Assembly: GCA_022559845.1 (NCBI GenBank)
Contig: CM040125.1
Location: 286,674,200 to 286,738,199, forward strand
Source: Amorphophallus konjac
Lineage: Eukaryota > Streptophyta > Magnoliopsida > Alismatales > Araceae
DNA: 64,000 nt
Direction: 5' to 3'
Under the pieces are notes generated by a model that saw only the letters and a program-made list of their open reading frames with translations, did not search any database and was not told where the DNA came from. The first letter of the stretch is position 1. Each line of letters begins with the position of its first letter. The position numbers were made by a program, and so were the translations under genes. Positions 22,294 to 33,079 of the stretch are shown here, one piece after another.

Positions 22294-22305
22294 GCTCTGA
22301 TACCA
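22294..22305 (-). other. E2 primer binding site
   Basis: Plus view GCTCTGATACCA, the complement of TGGTATCAGAGC, three bases from the 5' LTR. Confidence 0.92.
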
Positions 22306-22308
22306 AAC

Positions 22309-24595
22309 TGATGCGGGACGGACACGGGGACCGACTCTACGTGGTATGGACCTCGAACTCTAGACGTGGACACGACCATCAACACATGATGGGAGAGACA
22401 TTAGGCCCGACACGGAGAGCTCCCATAGGCTACACGTCGCTAACAGAAGTGCAAACTCACTCGGCGTCCCATGCGAGGGAAAGCGTGGATCGTGCGCGGT
22501 TAAGGAACCGACAGAGTTCAAGGTAGTCAGACTCACTTCCGGACTCGGATTGAGTCACGGGACAGGTCACTCTCACTCTCACAGCGGTGACATGGACACA
22601 CGGGCTAGTACCTACACTCTCGGCAGTGGCAAAAGACCGTATACTAGCTAAGCAAATGAACGCCAAGAGGTTCGGACCATTACCTCCACGCACCCGGCGT
22701 GGCGAAGACAACCCCGGCCAATCACGGACCCCCGGTTAACACAATTTTACAACAATACAATAATTTGACCCACTCCACGCAGGGAGGTAAAAGGTCACAT
22801 GCGGGGCCCGGGAATCACGCGAATTTGGTTGACGGGCAGCATCTTGATGTCGCCCGGCGGTGCCGAACTCCGCGTTTTCGTGCTTTCCGAACGGCGGGTT
22901 CTGCGGGCCCATGGGGCCCACGGGTGGTGCTGGCCTCCGGATCTGCAGGAGTGGGTCTCACTGTGATGGGGACCCCTGGTGGCACGCCTCCACGGAAGGC
23001 GGTCGGCCGGGAACGCCGATCGGTGGCCGAACAACTCCGATCTCCAAGCTTGTGGAATGCTGCCCACGGATTTTTGCTTGCTGTTTTTAGGCGCGCGCTG
23101 CGGCGAAATCAACTGCTGCGATCAGCCCCGTCGTCGGAATGCGACGAAACTAGCGCCGTTGGAAAGAGGACTCAAAATCCTCCAACCTAGCATCAGTGGA
23201 TTCTTCTGAACCTACGCGGACCTAGAACTTAACTAATTTTCAATTCTCTGCTACACAGTTCTAGAACTCTCAGTTCAGCACATAAGTTCCCTATAAACGG
23301 CCGTTGACCGCCTACGTACAGTGGGATTCAGACTTCAAGCTATTCTTTAAAGTTGTAGATAATAAAATCACGAAGCTGGGACAATTTTTAGAATTGGATT
23401 TAGAGTGGTGGTGATTTGATAGGATTTTTGGAGTGTCTAGTGGTCGGATCTGGGAAAGGGTGGACAGAACTTCAGGTGGATCTGAGAACGATTTGTGGAA
23501 AATATGAAATGGACGAACTAGAAATTTAGAAAAATTGTGGATGAAGGGGTTGGTGGAAGGAAGATCCAGTAAAATTTGTATAACCAAATAAAATCAAAAA
23601 GTGGACCTAAGACCTAAAACTCAGGGCGGAGATGAATCTGGACAGACTGCTGGCAGAACTGAAAGGGAAGAGTGGACGAAAATCTAAAAATATGGAACGG
23701 GATCTGAATGACAAACCAATTTTTTTGGGATATCCTTGACACCTATGGAACCTCCAGTAAAATCCCCAGGTCTATCAGAGCTCTTGGGTGAGTTGGGAAT
23801 TTCGTGGAGTTGCTGTGGTACTGTGCGGGCAGAACTCCGATGAAGACGATGGCGGTGCGGTGGCGGCTCGTGGCGGCGGCGAGGATGACCGGAACTGATA
23901 GGGGAGGAGTCACACCTCCAGAGGCAACCTTCACAGCTGCAAGGGGGGAGAGAGGGGCGCACCAAGCTGGAGCTCCAACAATTTCTTTGATTCCAAATGG
24001 CATTAATTCATCAAAATGGGAAAATACAAGCATATATAGGTCACCCATCTAATCCATCCTCCACCGTTGGATCTAGGGGTGTGAGATGGAGGGTTGGGAT
24101 GGCTTGTGACCATTCCACAAAAATATAATTAAAAAAATAAGGGGGGGGGACAGCCTATTGACTAGGGGGGAATAAGCTTGACATGGTAGGTGGGTGTTGG
24201 TTGGAAATGTTGACTATTTTGGTCCCTTGTCCCCCATGTGGACAATTGACCATTCAAACTTCTAGATGCCCCATGTGGCATGTTGACTGACCCCACGTGG
24301 GACCCTAGGCTGAGGTGGCCCAATGTGGTGGGGCCCGGGGGGCCCGTGGGGCCCACGGGGTCCGAAATACTCGTAAGTCCCTATTACACTCAAAATGGCA
24401 AACCGAATGCAACGAAATAAATACAAATTACACACACATAAAGTCTAGCTAAATATAATAAATGGGGAGGCTCAAGGCGGAGTCTCCAGGCTGTCTCCAA
24501 GCCAGATGGACGCTGAGGTGGCTCGTGTCATGCTCCGTGTGCGGTACCAGTGGCTCGGTGTGTCGTGCCGATCAACTGCTCGGGTGTCCGCACCA
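22309..24595 (-). repeat. E2 5' LTR
   Basis: Nearly identical to 14634-16913, starting TGATGCGGGACGGACACGG and ending GGTGTCCGCACCA, followed by the duplicated ATATG. Confidence 0.95.
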
Positions 24596-24600
24596 ATATG

Positions 24601-26562
24601 AGTGCCTATAAATAGGCCACCTCACTCCCTCATTTGGAATCTTTTGGTCAATCAAAAATTAAGTGTTCTAGTGCAATTGGAGTGGATTCTCCATCTCTCT
24701 CCCTCTCTCTCTAAGGGGTGGATTCCCCTCTCTCTCACACACTCTCTCTCTAAGGGGTCCCCCCCCTCTCTCTCTTCCCACCTCCAAATTTTGAAATTTC
24801 TTCTCTCTCCTCCCCATTCACTCTTCATTAATATCCCCCCCTTCCCCATACACTCATTCAAGTCCCCCTAACCCCCAAGGAAGAACCCACCAATCTCCAA
24901 GCCACCCTCCAACCCCCAACCACCCACTACCCTTTCCCAAGCACTCTTCCATCTCCCCAAGGCTGACGGGCTCAAACCCTAGGCCAAATTTGAATCTCCC
25001 TCCCTTCCTGGCTGCCCCTCACCCCTCCCCAACACCCCCTTCTTACCCTGGTCGCCCTCCCCATTTCCCATTGCTTCCCTTGGCCATCCCACCCTCATAC
25101 ACACAACCCTACACCATCAGCCTATTCCCAGCTCGCAGGCAGCAGAGTACCAGCGACTTTCTGAGGCTGCCATGTCATCAACAAGAAGCTTCAGGAGGTG
25201 TACCATATACCGTTGGAATCGTCGTCCAGTCAGATTCGCAGCCGAGATGGTTTTGTCTTCGTCCAAGCATCGAGCTTCCCGTGAGAGAGATTCTTCCTCG
25301 ACTGTGCAGAACCACTCAGGCAGAGAACCAGAGCTCCAGATCAAGTTTGACCACAGCCACTCCCTTGCAGATCTGGGTGTGAAACTTGGCTGAGGGCTTC
25401 TCCTTCAAGTCCTCTTCCATCCCCAAGAATCAGAGCTAAGTTTGGACCTCGGCATAAAAAGTTACAAATTTTCCATTCCAAGTGCGTCAGATCAGTTTTC
25501 CCGAGCCAGAACCGACACATCCTTGTTGTTCGGGCCCTCACGATGAGCTCCGACATCTGCCGATGGCGCTGTCAGTCTCGACGGAAAGAAGACTCGACCA
25601 TGATCGCAACGGTACCCGTCTTGCCTCCAACAGAGTACGGGACAGTTCGTGGAGCCCCCGTCTTCCAGCAGAATCACCCTAAGAGCAACCAGAACCAGCG
25701 AAGACTAGCCCTGTTCCAGGCTTTGCCCCGGCCAGCGACATCGTCATGAAATTCCAAGAAAATTCAGGCAACATCCTGGGTTAGTCTGGAAAGTTTTGGC
25801 ACCTATTTTGACTAATTTTGAGCTCAGCTGAGCCCGTGGCGGTGCCAAAATCAACTACATGTCAAGCTGTTCCTGAAGCCAGCAGAATCGATGAAGCTCG
25901 GCAACTCGATTTTTCTATCGTAGTTTCCCCACCCCGCCTGGCCGACTTACAACCCCTCCCTGCGTGGAGGTAGTATTTGGTTGTAAATCTCTTAACCCCC
26001 ACCCCGAGATCCCCCTCATGCGAGAGGTGTAGTGTTGTAACCCACTATATTTCAGGTTGAAGCTTCATCGGCGCGGCGTGCGGGCAAGCCCACGCTTCCC
26101 CGCTCGCCCTCGTCTCCTACCGGGATCGGTGTATTCACGCCGATCAGGTGAGCTTCGGAACACTTCTCATTGCTGGCCCTTAATTTCTTAGTTTAGTATT
26201 GTTTTTGGTTGCTCCGTCGGCGGTAAGAGAGTGCCCGATCCCCAAATTTGCTTAAAATTGAGCGACTATCGCGGGCGAGTTGCGAGAGAGCCATTATATC
26301 CCACGCCCTCGGCGTGCTGGCCGCCTGCGAGAGTGGGCATCCCGGGACCCTTGGGGGTTCAATCTTAAGCTACCCAACCCCCTGGAATCTCAAGGTCCAA
26401 CCTTGGACCCTCATCCCCATCACCGATCCACCTACGATCCCGGGTGCGCGCTACGCGGGTGAGTCCGCTCGAGGGAAGTTGCCGGTCCGTTGCATCGCTT
26501 GCTTGCTAGGTCCGAGGGGTCTTCGGTCTTGTGACTATCACCCCCAAGGTGGTGTCACATCA
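24601..26562 (+). repeat. E1 3' LTR, second part
   Basis: It resumes at AGTGCCTATAAATAGG and follows the E1 5' LTR to the end GGTGTCACATCA. Mismatches to the 5' LTR are more frequent than between the two E2 LTRs, so E1 is older than E2. Confidence 0.9.
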
Positions 26563-27684
26563 GTGATAGTGTGGTGTGTGCAGGTGGTGCAGGTGAAGGG
26601 TGTGTGAGCAGGTGAAGAGAAGGGGGGCGACATCCAGCTTCGATACGTAAAGAAAATGGGAGATAGAGTAAGGCTACGTGAGCAGTGTGTGCTTGTGTGA
26701 GCAGGATGGAGAAAAGGTGGCGAGTGTGTGAGTGAGAGGTGCAGAAGAGAGAGAGAGGGGCTACATGGTGTATGTGTGCGTTGTGTAGTGTGTGTGCATG
26801 TAGTGTGAGAGGGAGTACAAAAAGGGTGAGAGAGGCACAAGGAGGCCGGCTGGGACTGTTGCGGCTGAGTTATAGAGAGAAAGGGAGAGGGCGAGGCAGA
26901 TCCACGTGAGAGGGGGAGTACCGTGTGTGCGCGGCGGCGAGGTGAGCGGAGGATGACACCAGCGGAGGGGCCGGTTAGGTGGCGAAGGTGCGAAGAGTGT
27001 GTGTGGCGTGCATTGGCGAGAGAGGGCAGAGGGCGAGGAACGGCTGTGTGGCAACGTGTGTGCGTGTGGGAGAGAAAGAGAGAGTGAGAGAGTGCAGTGG
27101 GTTGTCGGTGGTGCAGGTGAAGGGTACAGCCGGCGGTGGTTGTGTATAGAGAATAGAAAGGGTGAGAAGGGAAGATGAGTAGAGAGGAGGAAGAGAGTGA
27201 GGGAATGAGAAGATGGGGGGGCTGGAGCGGTGCAAAGGAGAGAGATAGAGAGGAGGGAATGAGGCACCAACGGTGCCCCTATTCCAAACAGGGGACTGGC
27301 CTGCGTGGGTTTTAAGAGAGAGAGAGAGAGAGAGGTGGAGAGTGAGAAGTAGTGGGAGGGGGCTTGAAGAAGAGAGGGAAATGAAAAGATGGGTTCAGAG
27401 GGGGAGAAGAAGTGCCGAGCCAAAAACTACCCCAAGGTGAGAGGGGGTGCAGGCTTTATAAAATCCAAGGGGGGCGTCTGTCGTCCCTTCGCATTCCATG
27501 CCACCCTGCCAACACTGCCCCAAGGTGAGAGGGGGTGCAGGCTTTATAGGAGCCAAGGGGGCGTCTGTCATCCCTTCGCATTCCATGCCACCCTGCCAAC
27601 ACTGCCTGCAAGCCGTCTGCCAGCACCAAGTTTGCTTGAAGCTTCTGCCACATTGCCATTGCTAGCATCCTCCTTTACTTCCCA
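26563..27684. other. Non-coding host segment between E1 and E3
   Basis: The GA/GTGTG-rich sequence continues from 9676 without a gene. The 27431-27604 part is an 87-bp tandem duplication. The last 80 bp carry no recognised content and end at the TACAA target of E3. Confidence 0.5.
27431..27604. repeat. 87-bp tandem duplication
   Basis: Two units, 27431-27517 and 27518-27604, each start CCCAAGGTGAGAGGGGGTGC and include CCCTTCGCATTCCATGCC. They differ at only a few bases. Confidence 0.92.
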
Positions 27685-27689
27685 TACAA
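27685..27689. repeat. Target site duplication of E3 (left)
   Basis: TACAA, repeated at 52744-52748. Confidence 0.93.
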
Positions 27690-29042
27690 TGATGCGGGAC
27701 GACTACGAGACTCGACGCAGACGAGTTGCGACCTTGGACTCTATAGGACGACGCGACAGGTTGTACGACACGACCAGCAACAACGATACAATGCGGCACC
27801 TAAAGAGCTCCAGAAGAGGTGATGTGCCCCAAACAAGAAGTGCTAACTCGCGGTTGTCCCCATCGAGGGAAGCACGACGATCTGCACGGTTGAGTAACCG
27901 ATTTTGAGTCTCGGGTGGTCGGCTTGCTCTCACGCTCGGAACGAGTCATGGGACGGGTCTCGCACTCACAACTCACAGCGGTGATGTATCGTGAGCTAGT
28001 TAGGAAAGTAACCTACTCACATGCAGCGGCATCTAGAATGCATACTAGCTAAGCAAATACGACAAAAGGGGGTGGGAGTGTACCTCTACGCTCGGGGCGT
28101 GGGGAAGACTTCCCGGCTGAGATCCGGAACTCCCGGTACAGAAATAATTAATAATTACAGAAATAATGCTAAGTCCACTCCACGCAGGGAGGTAACAGGC
28201 GACACGTGGGATCCGGGAGCACCAATCTCGGGTTGGCGGGCAGCACTCGATGGCGCTCGGGCAGACGTGGTCGGCCGATTCAGCTCCGTTCACTTGGGCC
28301 CACCGAATGGTACATGCGACCCGCTGCTGGTATGGCGGCGTCCGGGGTGGATCCTGTCTACAGGGACTGACGGGGACGCTCCTGGAGTGTCCTGGGTCGA
28401 TCCCGGGAGCGGCGGTCACCGGAGTGGAGACGGGTGATTTCATTGGAATTATCTCTCAATGCTGTCCCGCAACTGTGTTTCTGTCCAGATCTGCGTGCTC
28501 CAGTGATATCGGCTGGTACGCTCAACTCCAATGTCGGATCGGGACACAAAAGGTACCGTTGGAAAGAGGACTTGAAATCCTACAACATACGGGAATTACA
28601 GACTCGTCCAACGGTTGGATTGAAAATGGGAGTGACTGCAAACTAACTGAGCATACTGTCCCGAAATAAAGAACAGACAGGACAGAACCTAACCTCCCTG
28701 ATCAATGGCTTTGACCAAGGATCAAATGGGCGAATTAGGACCATATATTTTTATGGTGGGTAGAGGGGAGGGTGAAGGAGATGCACATAGCTCATTTTTG
28801 AGATTTGGACAACATTTGATAGGTGAGAAAAATTGGCTACTAGATCTATTCGGCAGACCTGCACACAGGCAGATTTTGGGGAAGATGAATAGGTGGATAG
28901 GAAAGGGGGCAAAAGTACTCTGATCGACCTAAAAATTGAACTGAAAATTGCCTCTGATGGGGGGAGACTACCCTCAAAGTTTCGTGATGATCCAACGGTC
29001 GGATATTCCGTACCAGTTCTTTCACCGAGCTACTGTCCTAAA
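27690..29042 (-). repeat. E3 3' LTR, first part
   Basis: It matches 50579-51930 closely and is cut by E4 at CTAAA; the rest is at 42094-42904. Confidence 0.93.
29038..29042. repeat. Target site duplication of E4 (left)
   Basis: CTAAA, repeated at 42089-42093. The paralogous E3 5' LTR shows the unoccupied site near 51929-51940. Confidence 0.95.
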
Positions 29043-30552
29043 TGTTGGGAGCAGAGGATTGTCAAACTAGAGGGGGAGGGGGTGAATAGATTGACCACTT
29101 AAAAATTTTAGGCAGAATAAGACAATTGCACTCTCTGTGATAGCACAGACAAAACTCCGGTTCGTGAATCTCTAAAGAGCCAGCACAATATCTAAGCGAT
29201 CTAATGAGACAATAGTCACAAGAACAACCCACAAGCACAAGCCACAATAGATCAGAGTTTTTAAGGTGGTTCAGTCTCTATCTCGAGACCTACGTCCACC
29301 CCCTCACCAAACAGGTGGGGATCACTGCTGAGCTTTACAGCTTAGCTAACACCAGAGAAGAATCCTTCTCTGACCTGCAGATCCAATCTGCAGAAGACAA
29401 CTATACCTTGTCACAGAACCGCTGTCGAACAGCTTGTAGACACAGAGTCTATACACCCTCTGATCTCAGAACACACTCTGGATCAGAACACACATGTCCA
29501 CTAAATCCCAGTGGAACAGTAATCCGAGAATAGAATTGTATAAGAAAATAAAAATACAAGGTAAGGAATAAACTCAGAATACACTGATCAATGGATCTTC
29601 AGACTTCTTGCGCAGCAGAAGAGAGTAGAGCCCAAAGAGATGAACAGTTTGATCTGAGTATGATCTCCCCTTCAGTTGAGACTAGATCAATCTGATGCCT
29701 TCATGGTTCTTCAACATCTGATCTTCTTCACCAGGAGAACGAGCCTATGCTTCAATCCATGCACTGGACCTTTTTCACGATGCTAGGCTCTCCGCCTTCT
29801 TCTGTCTGTACGAGTGCTTCTCAGTCTATTCTATCCTTAGCTCTACTCATCCCCCTTCGATCCACTTCTACATTTCCTTTTTCATTTTTCCCGCGCAAGA
29901 TTGGGCCCCCACGAGATTCCCAATCATTTGCCCACGTGTGGAGAAGCTTCTGGACTAAAGGAGGAAGAGTGTCCTTCGTTTGCAGACGTGGCTGGCCCAC
30001 TTTATCCAGTCCTTCTGCCCGAGCGCTTGTCTGGGACTGGGTGCGTCGACGCCATCATTTGAATGCGTAGACGCTGTGTGAAGACAGCTTCTGATCTTCC
30101 TTCGATGTACGGCTTCAGGCTTTCGCTACGTTGACGCTGATAACTGGTGGCGTCGACGCTATGTGAAGATAGCTTCTTAATCTTCAGGCACCCGCTGCGT
30201 CGACGCTGGTAGCTGGTAGCGTCAACGCTGTGTGAAGATATCTTCTGGAGGCATGCGAGTCGACGCTGCATCCGAGTGGCGTTGACGCAGTTAGCATGCG
30301 CATGACTCAAACATCTTGAGATCTAGTCACATCGTCGACGTTATCTTGCTTGAGGCGTAGACGCAGTTTAGATGAAGTATGCTTCAGCTTGGAGGAGCTG
30401 AAGGCTGCGTCGACCCTTTGATCTTGTGGCGTCGACGCTGACTATTGCCTGCATTAAAGTTCAACAGAAATTCTTGCCACATACCAGATTGTCAAATAAT
30501 AATACACCCTGTCATATCATGGTGATCATCATCAAAATCAGGAGGACAACAA
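29043..30552 (-). repeat. E4 3' LTR
   Basis: The plus view starts TGTTGGGAGCAGAGGATTG and ends CAGGAGGACAACA. It pairs with 40581-42088 and carries six palindrome pairs at 30043-30438. Confidence 0.95.
30043..30438. repeat. Paired palindrome array, GCGTCGACGC type
   Basis: Pairs start at 30043/30065, 30128/30150, 30197/30219, 30257/30279, 30332/30355 and 30407/30429, with spacing of 22, 22, 22, 22, 23 and 22 bp. Members vary around GCGTCGACGC (GCGTAGACGC, GCGTTGACGC, GCGTCAACGC). The spacer between members differs in sequence, so this is not simple duplication. Confidence 0.93.
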
Positions 30553-30765
30553 TCTCCCCCTTTTTGATGATGGCAACCATGATGGAATTTTGGTACTTTA
30601 ATGATCATGCAATTCAATAACCAAGTAAGCAGAGGCAAGCACGACCATAGCAATCAAACACAGGTATCACTTCAACTCATTCACCATTCACTTACGCACA
30701 TAGTCAATTTTAACTATAAATCAAAACGAAGTGCATTCACAAGATAGTCTCCCCCTTTGACATCA
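30553..30765 (-). other. E4 duplicated polypurine tract
   Basis: ATCTCCCCCTTTTT at 30553 beside the 3' LTR and GTCTCCCCCTTTG at 30748. Looser copies lie at 34305 (TAGCTCCCCCTG) and 34677 (CTCCCCCTTAA). The first is the probable primer for plus-strand synthesis. Confidence 0.75.
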
Positions 30766-30820
30766 GCAAGAAGGGGAGGTCAGAAGACAAGGAAGTATAA
30801 AAAAATATCCAGACCATTAC

Positions 30821-33079
30821 TTAGGGAAAATACTGAGAATGTCTCCTAGACGAGTGACTAGAGGACTGGCCCGGTGGAGGTGGAGGACGATGAGATGAGA
30901 AGGTCTGCTGGGCATGCAGAGCTTGAATTGCCTGAGAAAGCTCGCCCAACTGAAATAAAAGAGTGCTTTTAAGACCTCCCAGCTCGGAGCGGACATCGTC
31001 AGATCCTCGTGTCAACGACTCAAGCGTACTGCACATAGTTTCCATGGAGGATGAAAGACTAGACATCTTGTCAAACACGGCTTGAAAACCTGTGGGAATC
31101 GAGGTTACTTGAGACTGCAGAGTAACCATAGCAATTTGAATATCATAACACATGGATTGCATCTTGGCCATGGTCTGAAGAGAAGACATCTGTGTAGAGT
31201 GCATATTGGAAACTAACTCTGCAATCTTGTTGACAATCTTTGCAACACTCTGCAGGACCTTCCTCATTGCTTTGTCAGTTTTCTGCTTGGCCTTCATATA
31301 GTCTCTCCAAGAGACCATTATAGAAATTTCAGATAAGACAATTCTTTTATACAGTCGTTCCAGCTGAAAGTCAGTATACATAATAAAAGAGTTAAGTTTG
31401 TCCCCTTGATGCTACATCATTCGGATGAGGTGAACCAGTAAATCCTTTTCTGTTGCACAAGGAGGGGCCTGGAAATAATCATCCTGAGGTTGTTGGCTAG
31501 TGGACCCAAGTTCTCTATTAAAATTATGTGAGCTGGACTCACCTTGTTCCCACTGAGTCTTGGGTTCCCCTCTAATGTCATACCATTCAGGCTCATCATC
31601 TTGAAAAGGGGGTACTGCAGATTGAAATCCTTCCTCATCAGCATCATTGGGAGACTCCACCACATACGAAGGAAAAACCTGCTCACTATCAACAGTATGA
31701 GCAGGCCTATCCTGAGTGTCAAAAGGTGGAGGTGACCTGGCTGGAGCTTGTGCTGCACCTTGGACCTCAATGTCCACTTCTCTTTCCTGACCCTCCCAAT
31801 GTGGAAGAGAAGCAACAGGTTCAGGAGATATCCTGACTGACTCTGGTTCGGGCTCAGAAGGAGTAGCAGCTGCCCTGACAGAAGATTGTTGACTTGGCAG
31901 CACTCTGACTGGCTTGCCATCTACAATTTTTACACCCATAAAATTCTGAACAAACGACATGGAGTACACATTGCCTCTAGGAACAACACACTTCTTTTCA
32001 TTGCCAAACTGAATTCCAACCTTTCTGAACAAGGCTGTGAGATGTGCTGCGTAGGGTAGAGTCCTAGAGTTGTCCAGGCAAGTCCCCATTGTCTGAATAA
32101 TAACATCAATCAAAGACACATTGATTTCTTTCAACATGCAGTATAGTAAAAATCTCTGCATGATTGTAACCCTTTCACGTCCACTGCTCTGTGGGGTAAA
32201 AATGGAAGTGCATATATGGTGCAGAAGACGAACGGGAGGTGAAAAATGATTAGCTTTTAAGCTTGACAAATGAGTCTGCTTAGTGTCTGAAGGGTCCTCT
32301 GGCTGCCCGGTCAAAATAACAAATGCTTCATGTTCATTCAAAGGAAATGAATGAAGTTCGGCCCCCTTCATCAGAATCTTCCATACTTTGGCGAGTAGAC
32401 TAGCAGTAAGCTCAAACTTAACACCCTGAACAGAGCTGATCAGTCTTCCACGTTCGGGTTGATGGCATAGATTGCGGTAAAACTCCCTGACAAGAGTAGG
32501 ATAATAGACGGAGTACTTGGTGGCAAAACCCCACCAACCTTGAAACTCCAAAGTGGGTCTAATCTCAGGGAAGACAGCATGAAAGGCTTCATCCGATTCA
32601 AGGATATATCGAGGAATTAAAACCTTCAGGGGTTCGTCTGTACCAGAGGAAGGAGCGGAGATGGAAACCCCAGACTTGGATTTTTTGGAGAAGACTTTCT
32701 TCTGAGGAGATGAAGGCTTGGAGGACGATCGGACCTTCTTCTTCTTGGAAGGAGGGGAGGGGCTGCGTGGACGCTTCCCCTTGACTTTGCGTTTATGCGA
32801 AGAAGAAGATGTAGGAGGAGGAGCCGCCGCAGGTGATTCATGAACTTGGGCTTCAGCAGCGATGGCAGGAGTTGGAGGAGCCGAAGATGGTTCCTCAGCA
32901 GGCTTCTTCCCCTTCCTGGAGTAGGCGAGAGCCATCTTCATGGATAGAGGAGAAGAAGAACAGTCAAGAGGTGTTTCAGAGGGAGGAGAGGAACCGTTGT
33001 GCCTCAGAAGGATGAATGAAAAGTAGCCGACTGTTCCCTCAGTTGAGGGTTTTAACAGGGTGACACGCGAAACCCCCAA
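30821..33079 (-). pseudogene. E4 env-like ORF with one internal stop
   Basis: A frame of about 750 codons lies downstream of pol, where Sireviruses carry their extra ORF. It is broken only by TAG at 31412-31414; the same frame continues open on both sides (555 and 186 codons). The first 48 residues look like leader, and a start at 32941 or 32935 (MKMALAYSRKGKK) is likelier than 33079. The N-terminal part is basic, Ser/Pro/Lys-rich (KRKVKGKRPRSPSPPSKKKK), resembling a nuclear-localisation signal. Next comes a folded region (WWGFATKYSVYYPTLVREFY; VQGVKFELT) like the putative plant transposon protein domain found in such ORFs. It is followed by an acidic Pro/Ser-rich linker. The last part is coiled-coil and ends in a proline-rich tail. 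I see no signal peptide or convincing membrane segment, so envelope function is not supported by the sequence. Confidence 0.75.

Larger units (their letters stand above)
14634..24595 (-). mobile_element. E2: full-length Ty3/gypsy chromovirus in E1 3' LTR
   Basis: E2 is 9,962 bp with LTRs 14634-16913 and 22309-24595 that are nearly identical by eye, a primer site (22294-22305), a polypurine tract (16914-16930) and a perfect 5-bp duplication ATATG. In the plus view the LTR starts TGATGCGGGACGGACACGG and ends GTCCGCACCA. One minus-strand gag-pol frame fills the body. LTR similarity suggests a recent insertion, younger than E1, which it splits. The body between 22016 and 22293 is leader with no gene. 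Confidence 0.95.
9677..26562 (+). mobile_element. E1: non-autonomous Ty3/gypsy element, split by E2
   Basis: E1 has two LTRs of about 2.28 kb: 9677-11956, and 14309-14633 continued at 24601-26562. A primer site lies at 11959-11970 and an internal region of only 2.35 kb follows. LTRs start TGATGG(G/A)GGCATCAC and end GGTGTCACATCA. Flanks GTGAC (9672-9676) and GTGAT (26563-26567) are a target duplication with one change. Without E2 and its 5-bp duplication the element is about 6.9 kb. It has no protease, RT, RNase H or integrase core, so it would depend on enzymes from a related element such as E2 or E3. Confidence 0.85.

Noticed and set aside
22294..22305. tRNA gene suggested by the initiator-Met complement
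   Set aside because: Only the 12-base primer complement is present next to an LTR; there is no cloverleaf.
31412..33079. Calling the E4 extra ORF a true envelope gene
   Set aside because: No signal peptide, fusion segment or clear transmembrane helix is visible; only its position matches env.
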